A stretch of 64,000 nucleotides of DNA from Staphylococcus epidermidis. GTDB taxonomy: Bacteria > Bacillota > Bacilli > Staphylococcales > Staphylococcaceae. The notes beneath the pieces were generated by a model. It was not told where the DNA came from. It ran no database searches and was given only the letters and a program-made list of their open reading frames with translations. The translations under genes were made by a program, and so were the position numbers. Shown in pieces: positions 14,997-24,580 of the stretch (position 1 is its first letter; each line of letters begins with the position of its first letter). Location: the NCBI RefSeq assembly GCF_006742205.1, contig NZ_AP019721.1, forward strand, positions 806,001-870,000, read 5' to 3'.

Positions 14997-15230
14997 ATGG
15001 ATTATCTTGGTCAGTTCGCAATTGTTCATTTAATCTTACATGTTGTTTGTATTTGCGTAGCTTATTGGGCTTTAAATTCCATAAAATTAGACCAATTTTT
15101 TAAAAAGGGCTACCCATTACAAGTTCAAGTTTGTATGATTTTTATTTCTATTTTACTGGGTACGGCAGTCAGTAACTTTATAGTTGATTTATTGCAATAT
15201 TCAACTCAAGTGAAATACTTGATAAAATAA
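14997..15230 (+). CDS. DUF1146 family small membrane protein (YwzB-like)
   Basis: A 77-residue protein with two predicted membrane helices (about residues 5-28 and 46-68) separated by a short basic loop (KLDQFFKKGYP-like). It resembles the Bacillus YwzB/DUF1146 family, which also lies between the atp operon and murA. Function is unknown. The ATG at 14997 follows GAAGGAGC; an upstream in-frame extension lacks a ribosome site and is ignored. Confidence 0.8.
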   Translation: MDYLGQFAIVHLILHVVCICVAYWALNSIKLDQFFKKGYPLQVQVCMIFISILLGTAVSNFIVDLLQYSTQVKYLIK

Positions 15231-15339
15231 CTATGTAATTGTTATTTAATTTATAAGTTAAATATGATCATATGACGAATATTTAATTAAAATGTTGGGA
15301 AATGTATAACTGATTAGAGTTTTAAGTGGAGGATTAAAG

Positions 15340-16605
15340 ATGGATAAAATAGTAATAAATGGTGGAAATCGTTTAACAGGTGAAGTTAATGTTGAAGGAG
15401 CTAAAAATGCTGTATTACCTGTACTTACAGCGTCATTACTTGCTTCTGAAGGACACAGTAAACTAGTTAATGTCCCAGAGTTAAGCGATGTTGAAACAAT
15501 CAATAATGTATTATCTACACTCAATGCAAATGTAGAGTATGATAAAGATAAAAATGCAGTTAAAGTTGATGCAACTAAAACTTTAAATGAAGAAGCCCCT
15601 TATGAATATGTGAGTAAAATGCGAGCAAGCATCTTGGTTATGGGACCACTACTTGCTCGACTAGGGCATGCTATTGTTGCTTTGCCAGGAGGATGTGCGA
15701 TTGGAACACGTCCTATCGAGCAGCACATTAAAGGATTTGAAGCTTTAGGTGCAGACATTCATTTAGAAAATGGAAATATTTATGCAAATGCTAAAGATGG
15801 ATTAAAGGGAGCACATATTCATTTAGATTTTCCGAGTGTAGGTGCAACTCAAAATATTATTATGGCAGCGTCCTTGGCATCAGGAAAATCTATCATTGAG
15901 AATGTCGCTAAAGAACCTGAAATTGTTGATTTAGCTAATTATATTAATGAAATGGGCGGTAAAATTACAGGTGCAGGTACTGATACCATTACGATACATG
16001 GTGTTGAAAAACTTTACGGTGTTGAACATGCAATTATACCAGATAGAATTGAAGCTGGAACGTTACTTATCGCAGGTGCAATAACTCGTGGTGACATATT
16101 TGTACGTGGTGCAATTAAAGAACATATGGCTAGTTTAATATATAAGCTTGAAGAGATGGGGGTAGATCTTGAATATTATGAAGAAGGTATAAGAGTTACA
16201 GCAAATGGAGATTTAAATCCAGTAGATGTAAAAACTTTACCACACCCAGGTTTCCCAACTGATATGCAATCTCAAATGATGGCTTTATTATTAACAGCAA
16301 ATGGACACAAAGTGATTACTGAGACTGTTTTTGAAAATAGATTTATGCACGTTGCAGAATTTAGAAGAATGAATGCGAATATAAGTGTTGAAGGAAGAAG
16401 TGCTAAAATTGAAGGAAAAAGCCATTTACAAGGTGCTCAAGTTAAAGCAACAGATTTAAGAGCTGCTGCAGCCTTAATCTTAGCTGGTTTAGTTGCAGAG
16501 GGAACTACGCAAGTGACTGAGTTAAAGCATCTAGATAGAGGATACGTCAATTTACATGGAAAACTAAAAAGTCTAGGTGCAAACATAGAACGTGTAAATC
16601 GATAA
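15340..16605 (+). CDS. murA: UDP-N-acetylglucosamine 1-carboxyvinyltransferase
   Basis: First committed step of peptidoglycan synthesis: transfers enolpyruvate from PEP to UDP-GlcNAc; target of fosfomycin. The 421-residue protein shows the active-site loop [14 protein letters not shown] with the catalytic Cys (about residue 119) and the N-terminal [10 protein letters not shown] with GAKNA. Cys rather than Asp predicts fosfomycin sensitivity of the enzyme. Gram-positives of this group have two MurA paralogues; the position after the atp operon fits MurAA. GTGGAGG precedes the ATG. Confidence 0.96.
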   Translation: MDKIVINGGNRLTGEVNVEGAKNAVLPVLTASLLASEGHSKLVNVPELSDVETINNVLSTLNANVEYDKDKNAVKVDATKTLNEEAPYEYVSKMRASILVMGPLLARLGHAIVALPGGCAIGTRPIEQHIKGFEALGADIHLENGNIYANAKDGLKGAHIHLDFPSVGATQNIIMAASLASGKSIIENVAKEPEIVDLANYINEMGGKITGAGTDTITIHGVEKLYGVEHAIIPDRIEAGTLLIAGAITRGDIFVRGAIKEHMASLIYKLEEMGVDLEYYEEGIRVTANGDLNPVDVKTLPHPGFPTDMQSQMMALLLTANGHKVITETVFENRFMHVAEFRRMNANISVEGRSAKIEGKSHLQGAQVKATDLRAAAALILAGLVAEGTTQVTELKHLDRGYVNLHGKLKSLGANIERVNR

Positions 16606-16638
16606 TATTATTACAGCTTAAGCTCGGAGGTTTTAAAA

Positions 16639-17076
16639 ATGGAAACGATTTTTGATTATAATCAAATTAAACAAATTATCCCACATAGACAACCTTTTTT
16701 ACTAATAGATAAAATTGTAGAGTATGAAGAAGGTAAAAGGTGTGTAGGACTAAAGCAAGTATCAGGTAATGAACCATTTTTCCAGGGACATTTCCCTAAT
16801 TACGCTGTGATGCCTGGTGTTCTTATTACAGAAGCTTTAGCGCAAACTGGTGCAGTAGCTATGTTAAATAGTGAAGAAAATAAAGGGAAAATAGCATTGT
16901 TTGCAGGCATTGATAAGTGTCGCTTCAAAAAACAAGTCGTACCTGGAGATACATTAATGTTGGAAGTTGAAATAACTAAAATAAAAGGTCCTATTGGTAA
17001 GGGTTCGGCTAAAGCGACTGTTGATGGCCAACTTGCTTGTAGCTGTGAACTTACTTTTGCTATTCAAGATGCTTAA
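16639..17076 (+). CDS. fabZ: 3-hydroxyacyl-[acyl-carrier-protein] dehydratase
   Basis: Dehydrates 3-hydroxyacyl-ACP to trans-2-enoyl-ACP in fatty acid elongation. The 145-residue hot-dog-fold protein carries the catalytic His in [12 protein letters not shown] and the Glu in [21 protein letters not shown] is the usual N-terminal block. It follows murA by 33 nt with CTCGGAGG before the ATG, a wall-lipid pairing common in Firmicutes. Confidence 0.96.
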   Translation: METIFDYNQIKQIIPHRQPFLLIDKIVEYEEGKRCVGLKQVSGNEPFFQGHFPNYAVMPGVLITEALAQTGAVAMLNSEENKGKIALFAGIDKCRFKKQVVPGDTLMLEVEITKIKGPIGKGSAKATVDGQLACSCELTFAIQDA

Positions 17077-17393
17077 TCTTAGATAATTAAACTCTTTAGG
17101 TAAAATAATTCGTATTGTGATAACAAAATAGTAAAACTTATTTAAAGAATATCGCACAGATTATTGACCTAACACTTTATGTATATTGAATTTCTGGTTG
17201 AAATACTTTAAGTCAGGTCTCGCCTAGAAATATAAGTATCAAATGGCAGTACTTTTTAATATAGTAATCTCTGTTCGTAAAGAGCCTGGAACAATGGTTA
17301 ATTCATGTTCTAGGCTTTATTTATGTTCAATATTTAAAATTGTATATGATTTAAATATATGAAAATTAAATGTTTTATAATTACCCTTGGTGT
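17077..17393. other. Gene-free stretch between convergent fabZ and ywpF
   Basis: No ORF with a ribosome site is seen here. The only clear element is the hairpin at 17279-17322. The rest (17077-17278) is AT-rich with no recognisable promoter, repeat or RNA. Confidence 0.6.
17279..17322. terminator. Bidirectional terminator between fabZ and ywpF
   Basis: AAAGAGCCTGGAACA pairs with TGTTCTAGGCTTTAT around a 12-nt loop. It has T-rich sequence on its plus-strand exit and serves fabZ; on the minus strand it lies about 70 nt beyond the ywpF stop. Confidence 0.7.
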
Positions 17394-17834
17394 TTATCTT
17401 TCGATTTTCTCATCTTTCAACTTAGGTTTTGATTGCATCATACGATTAAATGTTTTTTTCAACTTTTCACCTGTAAGTCCTTCATCAACTAATTCTTCTA
17501 ATAAACTCTCAGCGTATTCTTGTCTCAAAGTGTAGATGTGACATTCTAAAACGACTGACATTGAATATTTAAAATTTTTAACGCTTTTAACTGTTGCATT
17601 AAATAACGCTGGATCGTTAGCAGGTCTTGTGATGACTACTCTAATATCTAAAAGTTGTTTGTTATCCTTATATTGCTTAAATGTTTCATAGTGTTCATTT
17701 GAAATTACTATTTCTAGTAACCACCCAGTGCCACTTCCTTCTTTATTTATAATCACACCATCTTCAATGACGTATTCTGATATTGCACCATGTTCATTCA
17801 CAATTTGAAATCTTACTGCCTTAAAAGTTTTCAT
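17394..17834 (-). CDS. ywpF: YwpF-like protein
   Basis: A 146-residue soluble protein matching the YwpF family seen beside fabZ and ssbB in Bacillus and staphylococci. No enzyme motif, signal peptide or membrane helix is visible; the C-terminus is strongly charged (KPKLKDEKIER). Function is unknown. It is transcribed away from the divergent SSB gene across a 190-nt AT-rich gap. The name rests on family resemblance and synteny. Confidence 0.7.
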   Translation of the reverse strand: MKTFKAVRFQIVNEHGAISEYVIEDGVIINKEGSGTGWLLEIVISNEHYETFKQYKDNKQLLDIRVVITRPANDPALFNATVKSVKNFKYSMSVVLECHIYTLRQEYAESLLEELVDEGLTGEKLKKTFNRMMQSKPKLKDEKIER

Positions 17835-18024
17835 AATATCACTTCTCCAAATTTTTTTATTAATACAATAATAGAAATTTATGTCAGATTTAGATATAAT
17901 ACTTCAATATTTTCTTTAAATATATCAAAATCTCATCGTCATTTACTAACAATTTCAATAAAATTGTGGTTTTGACCAGTGAACTAAGCTCAGTTATGAT
18001 TAGAACATAAGAAGGAGGTGACAC

Positions 18025-18420
18025 ATGTTAAATAAAATAGTCATTGTTGGTAGAATGACGAAAGATGCTCAAATCTATGAAAAGGAGGATAACAAAATAG
18101 CAACATTTTGCGTTGCTACAGAAAGAAACTACAAAGATGATAATAATGAAATTTCTACAGATTATTTACTTTGTAAAGCTTTCGGTAAAACTGCCACTAA
18201 TATTGAAAAGTACACTAGTCAAGGTACTTTAGTAGGTATAACTGGACAAATGCGTTCAAGAAAATATGAAAAAGAAGGCCAAACACATTTTGTTACAGAA
18301 TTATACGTTGAAACAATAAAATTCATGTCCCCAAAAAATAAAAACAATGAAACTCCCTCTGATAATCAATTTGAAAACAACACTTATCAACCTGATGATT
18401 TAGAAATAATTCATATTTAA
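18025..18420 (+). CDS. ssb: Short single-stranded DNA-binding protein (SsbB type)
   Basis: OB-fold SSB of 131 residues starting MLNKIVIVGRMTKDA. The OB domain occupies about residues 1-105. The position next to fabZ and ywpF corresponds to ssbB of Bacillus, the competence-associated paralogue. The C-terminal tail is short and ends DDLEIIHI rather than the usual acidic DDDLPF-type tip that recruits replication and repair partners, which supports a paralogue role over the essential SSB. AAGAAGGAGGTG precedes the ATG. Confidence 0.85.
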   Translation: MLNKIVIVGRMTKDAQIYEKEDNKIATFCVATERNYKDDNNEISTDYLLCKAFGKTATNIEKYTSQGTLVGITGQMRSRKYEKEGQTHFVTELYVETIKFMSPKNKNNETPSDNQFENNTYQPDDLEIIHI

Positions 18421-18494
18421 ACAACTAACTTTTCCTTTAAAACTCCATCCTATATTTAATAAATTAATTTATCCTTTCTTTCAATTATACTCGA

Positions 18495-18536
18495 GCGGCC
18501 TTTGTTAATCATAAAATATTAATAAAAGGTCGCTTT
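18495..18536 (+). terminator. Terminator after ssb
   Basis: GCGGCCTTT (18495-18503) pairs with AAAGGTCGC (18525-18533) with one G-T wobble; inner AT-rich bases can extend the stem. A short T-run follows. Confidence 0.6.
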
Positions 18537-18807
18537 AAATACATAGCAAAGGCCTATAATTTCAATAATTATCTGATAAATTTCATTTGTATTACAACGA
18601 TATTGTAGTAATATGACTCGAAAAAACTATCATGATAGGAATCATTACGGTTATTCATAAAAATTAGCATCCTATTTCATGTAATTGTAGTGTAAAAAAT
18701 AGGCGTTTATTTTTATTTCAGTGTAACCTGCACGATTTTTATAGATGTTACAGTGGGTTACGTAAACAAATTAAGAAAACAAATCACTTTTAGGAGGATT
18801 TTTAATA
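18537..18807 (+). promoter_or_regulatory. Upstream region of sceD with palindromes
   Basis: The leader holds two symmetric elements besides the WalR box: TATTAC...GTAATA (18590-18613, 12-nt centre) and a perfect 12-bp palindrome CTATCATGATAG (18627-18638). TGTAAC-like words recur near 18722 and, inverted, near 18748. The long, motif-dense leader fits a tightly controlled, highly expressed wall hydrolase. No definite -35/-10 pair could be chosen. Confidence 0.45.
18680..18696 (+). promoter_or_regulatory. Candidate WalR-binding box upstream of sceD
   Basis: TGTAAT (18680-18685), five bases, TGTAAA (18691-18696): an exact match to the direct-repeat WalR consensus TGTWAH-N5-TGTWAH described for staphylococcal wall-hydrolase genes. 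Binding itself is inferred. Confidence 0.65.
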
Positions 18808-19467
18808 ATGAAAAAAACATTAGTTGCATCATCATTAGCTATAGGACTAGGCGTTGTAGCAGGTAACGCAGGTCATGACGCACATGCAAGTGAGACTACA
18901 AATGTTGATAAAGCAGAGTTAGCTCAAAAAGCGTTAACTAATGATCAATCACTAAATGAAAGCCCTGTTCAAGAAGGTGCTTATAATATTAATTTTGATT
19001 ACAATGGTAATTCATATCATTTTGAATCTGATGGTTCTACTTGGAGTTGGAGTTATGAATCAACAAACAATGCTACGCAACCTGTTCAACCAAGCCAATC
19101 TCAAGTAGCTACACAACAACAACCTGTACAAGTATCAGCACCACAAAATGAGCAAACAGCACAACCACAAACAAAATCAACATCTACAAGTCAAACTTCT
19201 TCAAGTAAAGCTTCAAGTGGTTCATCAGTAAATGTAAATTCACATTTACAACAAATTGCTCAACGTGAATCAGGTGGCGATATTCATGCAATAAACCCAT
19301 CTTCAGGTGCAGCAGGTAAATATCAATTCTTACAATCAACTTGGGATTCTGTTGCTCCAAGTCAATATAAAGGTGTTTCACCTGCAAAAGCTCCAGAAAG
19401 CGTACAAGACCGAGCAGCAGTAAAATTATATAATACTGGTGGCCCAGGTCATTGGGTAACTGCATAA
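18808..19467 (+). CDS. sceD: Secreted lytic transglycosylase SceD
   Basis: Wall-associated autolysin of the SceD/IsaA family. The 219-residue precursor begins with a signal peptide ([19 protein letters not shown], predicted cleavage near AHA-SE, residue 27). Residues about 45-75 form a small aromatic-rich region ([20 protein letters not shown]), then a low-complexity Gln/Ser/Thr/Pro linker to about residue 140. The C-terminal transglycosylase-like domain has the catalytic-Glu motif AQRESGGD and [20 protein letters not shown] precedes the ATG. An exact WalR box upstream fits known control of this gene in S. aureus. Confidence 0.93.
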
Positions 19468-19486
19468 TTAAAATATGAAGTATCTA

Positions 19487-19518
19487 CCATCTTCTCGAAT
19501 TTGAGAAGATGGTTTTTT
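19487..19518 (+). terminator. Terminator after sceD
   Basis: CCATCTTCTC (19487-19496) pairs perfectly with GAGAAGATGG (19503-19512), followed by six T. Confidence 0.93.
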
Positions 19519-19532
19519 ATTGTACGACTTAT

Positions 19533-19561
19533 TTGATTTACATGTAATCGTTTGCTATGGT
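19533..19561 (+). promoter_or_regulatory. Candidate promoter of the thiamine operon
   Basis: TTGATT (19533-19538), 17-bp spacer, TATGGT (19556-19561), placed just ahead of the TPP riboswitch. The -10 is only 4 of 6, as might suit a moderately transcribed riboswitch gene. Confidence 0.4.
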
Positions 19562-19584
19562 TGATAATGAATCATATATTATTT

Positions 19585-19670
19585 GCTACTAGGGGAGCCA
19601 AAAGGCTGAGATGAATGTATTCAGACCCTTATAACCTGATTTGGTTAATACCAACGTAGGAAAGTAGTTA
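19585..19670 (+). ncRNA. TPP riboswitch (THI element)
   Basis: Contains the conserved THI-box blocks in order: aggggagcc, GGCTGAGAT, AGACCCTTATAACCTGAT and GGTTAATACCAACGTAGGAAA. The P1 stem can form between CTACT (19586-19590) and AGTAG (19663-19667). The 3' strand of P1 also lies within GAAAGTAGTTA (19660-19670), which is perfectly complementary to the first arm of the downstream terminator. Binding of thiamine pyrophosphate should therefore close P1, free the terminator and switch the operon off. Confidence 0.95.
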
Positions 19671-19701
19671 TTAACTATTCGTCATTGAGATGTCTTGGTC
19701 T

Positions 19702-19737
19702 AACTACTTTCTTCGCTGGGAAGTAGTTTTATTTTTT
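19702..19737 (+). terminator. Riboswitch expression-platform terminator
   Basis: AACTACTTtC and GAAGTAGTT form a hairpin followed by TTATTTTTT, ending just before the tenA ribosome site. Its 5' arm (TAACTACTTTC, 19701-19711) alternatively pairs with 19660-19670 of the riboswitch as an antiterminator. Confidence 0.88.
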
Positions 19738-19750
19738 GAGGAGGCTAATT

Positions 19751-20440
19751 ATGACATTTTCAAAAGAGTTGAGGGAAGCATCAAGACCTATTATTGATGA
19801 CATTTACAATGATGGTTTTATTCAAGATTTACTAGCAGGTAAGTTATCTAATCAAGCTGTAAGACAATACTTAAGAGCAGACGCTTCTTATTTAAAAGAG
19901 TTTACAAATATTTATGCAATGCTCATACCCAAAATGAGTTCTATGGAAGATGTTAAATTTCTAGTAGAACAAATTGAGTTTATGTTAGAAGGAGAAGTTG
20001 AAGCGCATGAGGTTCTAGCTGATTTCATTAATGAACCATATGAAGAAATAGTAAAAGAAAAAGTATGGCCACCAAGTGGTGATCATTATATTAAACATAT
20101 GTACTTCAATGCATTTGCACGTGAAAATGCAGCCTTCACGATTGCAGCGATGGCACCCTGTCCATACGTCTACGCTGTCATTGGTAAACGTGCGATGGAA
20201 GATCCCAAATTAAATAAAGAATCAGTGACTTCTAAATGGTTTCAATTTTATAGTACTGAAATGGACGAACTTGTTGATGTGTTCGATCAATTGATGGACC
20301 GTTTAACTAAACATTGTAGTGAGACAGAAAAAAAAGAGATTAAAGAAAATTTCTTGCAAAGTACTATTCATGAGAGACATTTCTTCAATATGGCATATAT
20401 TAATGAAAAATGGGAATATGGGGGAAATAACAATGAATAA
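19751..20440 (+). CDS. tenA: Aminopyrimidine aminohydrolase (thiaminase II)
   Basis: Salvages thiamine breakdown products by hydrolysing 4-amino-5-aminomethyl-2-methylpyrimidine to HMP. With the ATG at 19751 after GAGGAGGC the protein has 229 residues, the family's usual length; the frame is open to 19736 but without need. The all-helical TenA fold shows the substrate-site block [13 protein letters not shown] containing the active-site Cys, and the C-terminal Glu segment [10 protein letters not shown]. It is the first gene behind the TPP riboswitch and overlaps thiD by 8 nt. Confidence 0.95.
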   Translation: MTFSKELREASRPIIDDIYNDGFIQDLLAGKLSNQAVRQYLRADASYLKEFTNIYAMLIPKMSSMEDVKFLVEQIEFMLEGEVEAHEVLADFINEPYEEIVKEKVWPPSGDHYIKHMYFNAFARENAAFTIAAMAPCPYVYAVIGKRAMEDPKLNKESVTSKWFQFYSTEMDELVDVFDQLMDRLTKHCSETEKKEIKENFLQSTIHERHFFNMAYINEKWEYGGNNNE

Positions 20441-21254
20441 ACCTAAAATTGCACTAACAATAGCAGGCACAGATCCCACCGGTGGGGCAGGTGTTATGGC
20501 GGATTTAAAATCATTTCACGCGTGTGGCGTTTATGGTATGGCCACTATAACAAGTATCGTTGCTCAAAATACCCTAGGAGTTCAACATATCCATAATTTA
20601 GAATCTTCATGGGTAAAGGAACAACTTGATAGTGTGTTTGATGATGAATTACCACAAGCTATCAAAACGGGTATGATTGCAACAAAAAAAACGATGGAGT
20701 TGATTCAAAGTTACTTAAAGGAACATTCCAATATTCCTTATGTGATTGATCCAGTTATGCTTGCCAAAAGTGGTGATTCATTGATGGATGAAAATACTAA
20801 AAATCATTTGCAATCAACATTATTACCTTTGGCTGATGTTGTCACTCCGAATATACCTGAAGCTGAGGAAATTACTGGTATTAAAATTAATGATGAAGAA
20901 AGCATACGTAAAGCAGGTCAAATCTTTATTAATGAAATTGGTAGTAAGGGTGTTGTAATTAAGGGAGGGCATTCAGCCGATTTAAATAATGCTAAAGATT
21001 TTCTTTTTACTAAGAATGAAACGTATACCTTTGAGAACAAACGCTTTGATACTAAACATACTCATGGAACTGGTTGTACTTTTTCAGCAGTTATTACAGC
21101 AGAATTAGCTAAAGGTCGTTCCATAAAAGATGCAGTTAAAAAAGCAAAAGAGTTTATTTCATTAAGTATTGAACATACCCCAGAAATTGGCAAGGGGAGA
21201 GGACCTGTAAATCATTTTGCTTATATGAAGAAAGTAGGTTTAGATGATGAATAA
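20433..21254 (+). CDS. thiD: Hydroxymethylpyrimidine/phosphomethylpyrimidine kinase
   Basis: Phosphorylates HMP twice to HMP-PP, the pyrimidine half of thiamine. Using ATG 20433 (preceded by ATGGGGGAAAT) gives 273 residues; longer N-terminal frames would run deep into tenA. Ribokinase-like fold signatures are [20 protein letters not shown] at the N-terminus and the anion-hole/catalytic Asp segment [11 protein letters not shown]. It overlaps thiM by about 11 nt. Confidence 0.95.
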   Translation: MNKPKIALTIAGTDPTGGAGVMADLKSFHACGVYGMATITSIVAQNTLGVQHIHNLESSWVKEQLDSVFDDELPQAIKTGMIATKKTMELIQSYLKEHSNIPYVIDPVMLAKSGDSLMDENTKNHLQSTLLPLADVVTPNIPEAEEITGIKINDEESIRKAGQIFINEIGSKGVVIKGGHSADLNNAKDFLFTKNETYTFENKRFDTKHTHGTGCTFSAVITAELAKGRSIKDAVKKAKEFISLSIEHTPEIGKGRGPVNHFAYMKKVGLDDE

Positions 21255-22035
21255 TTTAGAACGATTACGTTCAGAAAATCCACTCGTAATTTGCTATACC
21301 AATGATGTTGTGAAAAACTTTACTGCGAATGGTTTACTAAGTTTAGGTGCTAGTCCCGCAATGAGTGAGGCACCAGAAGAAGCTGAAGATTTTACTCGAA
21401 TGGCTAGTGCGCTTTTAATTAACATCGGTACACTCACACGTGAAAATGAAGAAGACATTATCAAAATAGGTAAAATTGCTAATCAGCAAGGTACACCAAT
21501 AGTTTTTGATCCAGTGGCAGTTGGTGCTTCTACATATCGTAAAAATTTTTGTCAACGTTTTCTTGGTGAAGTTAATGTCACAGTAATAAAAGGCAATGCT
21601 TCAGAAATATTGACATTAATAGATTTTAATACAACTATGAAAGGTACTGACAGTGACAGCGAATTAGATTCAGTAAATATTGCAAAAAAAGCGGCTAATA
21701 CTTTAAATACTGCTATTGTCATTACTGGAAAAGATGATATTATTGCAAAAAATGAGAAAATAATTAAATTATCTAATGGTTCTCCGCTTCTTACTAAAAT
21801 CACGGGGGCTGGATGCTTGTTAGGTGGTGTATTAGCAAGTTTCTTGTTTAGAAATACTCAACCTTCAATTGATTTATTAGTTGAAGCGGTAAGTGTCTAC
21901 AACATCGCAGCAGAATTTGCTGAACAAGCGCCTCATGTAAATGGACCTAGTACTTTTCTATCTGAACTGCTAGATCAACTTTATCAGATGAATGACATTA
22001 CTTATAAAAATCAAGTCAAAAAGGTAGAGATATGA
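21244..22035 (+). CDS. thiM: Hydroxyethylthiazole kinase
   Basis: Phosphorylates the thiazole alcohol THZ for thiamine salvage. The 263-residue ribokinase-fold protein shows [19 protein letters not shown], the [10 protein letters not shown] block and the catalytic TGAGCLLGG segment. Two tandem ATGs (21244 and 21247) are possible; they differ by one residue. The stop overlaps the thiE ATG (ATGA). Together with tenA and thiD it indicates salvage rather than complete de novo thiazole synthesis in this operon. Confidence 0.94.
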   Translation: MMNNLERLRSENPLVICYTNDVVKNFTANGLLSLGASPAMSEAPEEAEDFTRMASALLINIGTLTRENEEDIIKIGKIANQQGTPIVFDPVAVGASTYRKNFCQRFLGEVNVTVIKGNASEILTLIDFNTTMKGTDSDSELDSVNIAKKAANTLNTAIVITGKDDIIAKNEKIIKLSNGSPLLTKITGAGCLLGGVLASFLFRNTQPSIDLLVEAVSVYNIAAEFAEQAPHVNGPSTFLSELLDQLYQMNDITYKNQVKKVEI

Positions 22036-22679
22036 ATATGATGTTTGATTCAAAACAATTATCAGTCTATTTTATTTGCGGAACACAAGATATACCTAAA
22101 AATAAATCAATTGAGCAAGTTCTCAAAGAGGCATTAGAAGCTGGAATCACGCTATATCAATTTCGTGAAAAAGGTCCGAATGCACTAAAAGGGGAAAAGA
22201 AAAAACAGTTAGCCTTAAAACTTAAACAATTATGTCACTCATATCACGTACCTATGATAGTTAATGATGATGTTCAATTAGCCCAAGAGATTAATGCTGA
22301 TGGCATTCATGTAGGTCAAGATGATATGGAAATTCAACAATTTGCAAGCCAATTTAAAAATAAGATTATAGGTTTAAGTGTTGGGAATTTGAAAGAGTAT
22401 CAACAATCTGATTTGTCTAAAGTTGATTACATTGGAGTAGGTCCAATGTATACAACATCATCAAAAGATGACGCTAGTAAACCTGTTGGTCCATCTATGA
22501 TATCTCAATTAAGATTATATATTCATGATTTTCCTATAGTTGCCATTGGAGGTATAAATGAAACTAACGTGCAGCCTATTGTTGACGAAGGTGCAGATGG
22601 TATTTCTGTCATCTCAGCTATTACACGTAGTACCAATATAGACAAAACGGTTAAATATTTCTTAAGATATTTCACCTAA
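22032..22679 (+). CDS. thiE: Thiamine-phosphate synthase
   Basis: Joins HMP-PP and thiazole phosphate to thiamine monophosphate. The 215-residue TIM barrel shows YQFREKG (diphosphate binding), [16 protein letters not shown] and the C-terminal GGI...[11 protein letters not shown] phosphate loop. It is the last gene of the thiamine operon and ends 88 nt before yidC. No strong terminator is seen in that gap. Confidence 0.95.
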   Translation: MNMMFDSKQLSVYFICGTQDIPKNKSIEQVLKEALEAGITLYQFREKGPNALKGEKKKQLALKLKQLCHSYHVPMIVNDDVQLAQEINADGIHVGQDDMEIQQFASQFKNKIIGLSVGNLKEYQQSDLSKVDYIGVGPMYTTSSKDDASKPVGPSMISQLRLYIHDFPIVAIGGINETNVQPIVDEGADGISVISAITRSTNIDKTVKYFLRYFT

Positions 22680-22767
22680 ATCTCTATTTTTTCTACTTTT
22701 TGTTTTCTACTATTGAATTAGTATGATAAAATATACTCTATGTGAATATAACATTAGAGGTGGAAAA

Positions 22768-23640
22768 ATGAAGAAAAAAGCGTTACTACCTTTGTTTTTG
22801 GGAATAATGATTTTTCTAGCAGGTTGTGATTACTCTACACCTGAGAAGCAAGATGGATTCTTCTTTAATACTTTTGTTCAACCTATGAAACATCTCTTAC
22901 AGTGGTTAGGAAATGATGTTTTTCATAATAATTTTGGACTAGCAATTATTGTATTAGTTCTTTTCATTCGTTTAATCTTGTTACCATTTATGTTATCTAA
23001 CTATAAAAATAGTCACATGATGCGTGAGAAAATGAAAGTGGCTAAACCTGAAGTAGATGGCATTCAAGAAAAGGTTAAACGTGCGCGAACACAAGAAGAA
23101 AAAATGGCTGCAAACCAAGAACTTATGGAAGTTTATAAAAAATATGATATGAACCCTATGAAGAGCATGTTAGGATGTTTACCTATACTTATTCAAATGC
23201 CAATTATTATGGGATTATACTTTGTATTAAAAGATAAGCTTGTAAATGGTTTATCTGAACATCCGCATTTCTTATGGTTCAATTTAACTAAGCCTGATAT
23301 TTGGATTACAGTTATTGCCGGTGTGCTATACTTTATTCAAGCTGTAGTTTCAAGCAAAACGATGCCTCAAGAGCAACGTCAGATGGGCTATATGATGATG
23401 GTTATTTCTCCAATAATGATTATTTGGATTTCTTTACAAGCATCATCAGCTTTAGGTTTATATTGGTCTGTCAGTGCATTATTCTTAGTAATTCAAACGC
23501 ATTTTGCTAATATTTATTACTCTAAACTTGCTAAAAAAGAAGTTCAACCTTTTATTGAAAAGTATGAAAGAGAACATAATCCATATTCAAAGAAAAAAGG
23601 GAAAAATACTCAAGTAGTATCAAAAAAGAATAAAAAATAA
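22768..23640 (+). CDS. yidC: Membrane protein insertase YidC (lipoprotein form)
   Basis: Inserts proteins into the cytoplasmic membrane, with or without Sec. The 290-residue precursor has a lipoprotein signal with lipobox LAGC (Cys20), then five hydrophobic segments of the 60KD_IMP/Oxa1 core and a very basic C-terminal tail ([16 protein letters not shown]) that contacts ribosomes. ATG 22768 follows AGAGGTGG; the frame upstream to 22723 would hide the signal peptide and is rejected. Confidence 0.95.
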   Translation: MKKKALLPLFLGIMIFLAGCDYSTPEKQDGFFFNTFVQPMKHLLQWLGNDVFHNNFGLAIIVLVLFIRLILLPFMLSNYKNSHMMREKMKVAKPEVDGIQEKVKRARTQEEKMAANQELMEVYKKYDMNPMKSMLGCLPILIQMPIIMGLYFVLKDKLVNGLSEHPHFLWFNLTKPDIWITVIAGVLYFIQAVVSSKTMPQEQRQMGYMMMVISPIMIIWISLQASSALGLYWSVSALFLVIQTHFANIYYSKLAKKEVQPFIEKYEREHNPYSKKKGKNTQVVSKKNKK

Positions 23641-23649
23641 TAAACAATA

Positions 23650-23684
23650 ACCTGAGACATCAATCGTTGTCTCAGGTATTTTTT
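23650..23684 (+). terminator. Terminator after yidC
   Basis: ACCTGAGACA (23650-23659) pairs perfectly with TGTCTCAGGT (23668-23677), followed by ATTTTTT. The same CCTGAG/CTCAGG core recurs after cshA and after the SprT-like gene. Confidence 0.93.
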
Positions 23685-23745
23685 GTGGTAGATGCTAATG
23701 GACTTTGGTTAAAACATGAGTTAACAATATATCTTTTATTTGAAT

Positions 23746-24399
23746 TTACTCTTTATTAAAATTCCACTCTGACATAAATTGTTTGAGATATTGAATCATA
23801 AATTGATGTCTTTCTTCAGCAAGTTTTTTTGCAGTAGGAGTGTGCATTAAATCTTTTAATTTAAATAATTTTTCATAAAAATGTTTTATTGCTGAATTGT
23901 CTAATTCTTCAACGAGAGACGTATGTAACTCTTCATTTGAAAGCTTCGTTTCAGTCCACATAGGTTCACCAAAGTGTCCTGAAAACTGGAATGTTCTCGC
24001 AATGCCGATTGCTCCTATTGCATCTAGGCGATCAGCATCTCTAACGATTTCACCATCTATTGAAAGTTTAACGTGATTATTTTTACCAGCTCGATAACTC
24101 ATATGTTTAATAATATAGAGAACTTGTTGTGATATTTCACTGCTTAAATCTAGGGTAGATAAGAACTGTTTAAGCTGATCATATGCTAAAATTTCATCAG
24201 TTAATTTACTATCAACAGTATCATGCAATAAAGATGATAGTTCTATAACAAGTGTATCTGTTATATTTTCTCGTTTAGCGATATAACAAGCGTTGTTATA
24301 GACACGTTCCACATGTGCAATATCATGTCCAGTTGTATCATGTTGATGGAAACTTTTCATATACTCATAAGCTTTTTTAATCTTCATTCTTGAGTTCAT
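23746..24399 (-). CDS. HD-domain metal-dependent phosphohydrolase
   Basis: A 217-residue soluble HD-superfamily protein similar in layout to Bacillus YpgQ and E. coli YedJ. Metal-binding motifs are GHDIAHVERV, SLLHDTVD and RDADRLDAIG. Members hydrolyse nucleotide or pyrophosphate substrates, but the substrate here cannot be read from sequence. It is convergent with yidC and shares the minus strand with cls, 181 nt upstream, from which it is separated by a hairpin at 24541-24570. Confidence 0.85.
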   Translation of the reverse strand: MNSRMKIKKAYEYMKSFHQHDTTGHDIAHVERVYNNACYIAKRENITDTLVIELSSLLHDTVDSKLTDEILAYDQLKQFLSTLDLSSEISQQVLYIIKHMSYRAGKNNHVKLSIDGEIVRDADRLDAIGAIGIARTFQFSGHFGEPMWTETKLSNEELHTSLVEELDNSAIKHFYEKLFKLKDLMHTPTAKKLAEERHQFMIQYLKQFMSEWNFNKE

Positions 24400-24540
24400 A
24401 GATAGACTCCTTACTTAATTTAAAAGTAGCAAAGTATTTAATTTTTTACATTTAGTATTTAATAGTATCTTTGACATCCTTTATAATGGTTTAATTAATG
24501 AAACTACTTATCCTATTACATTAAAGAAGATATAAATGAA

Positions 24541-24570
24541 GAAGTGAACCTTTCGTTAAGCGTTCACTTC
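24541..24570 (-). terminator. Terminator after cls
   Basis: GAAGTGAAC (24541-24549) and GTTCACTTC (24562-24570) form a perfect 9-bp stem with extra inner pairs; reading on the minus strand it is followed by T-rich sequence (TTCATTTATAT). It lies 10 nt past the cls stop. Confidence 0.75.
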
Positions 24571-24580
24571 TTGCAAATTA

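Noticed and set aside
15226-15246. AATAAC/GTTATT hairpin after the DUF1146 gene
   Set aside because: Only six weak pairs and no clean T-run; not enough for a terminator call.
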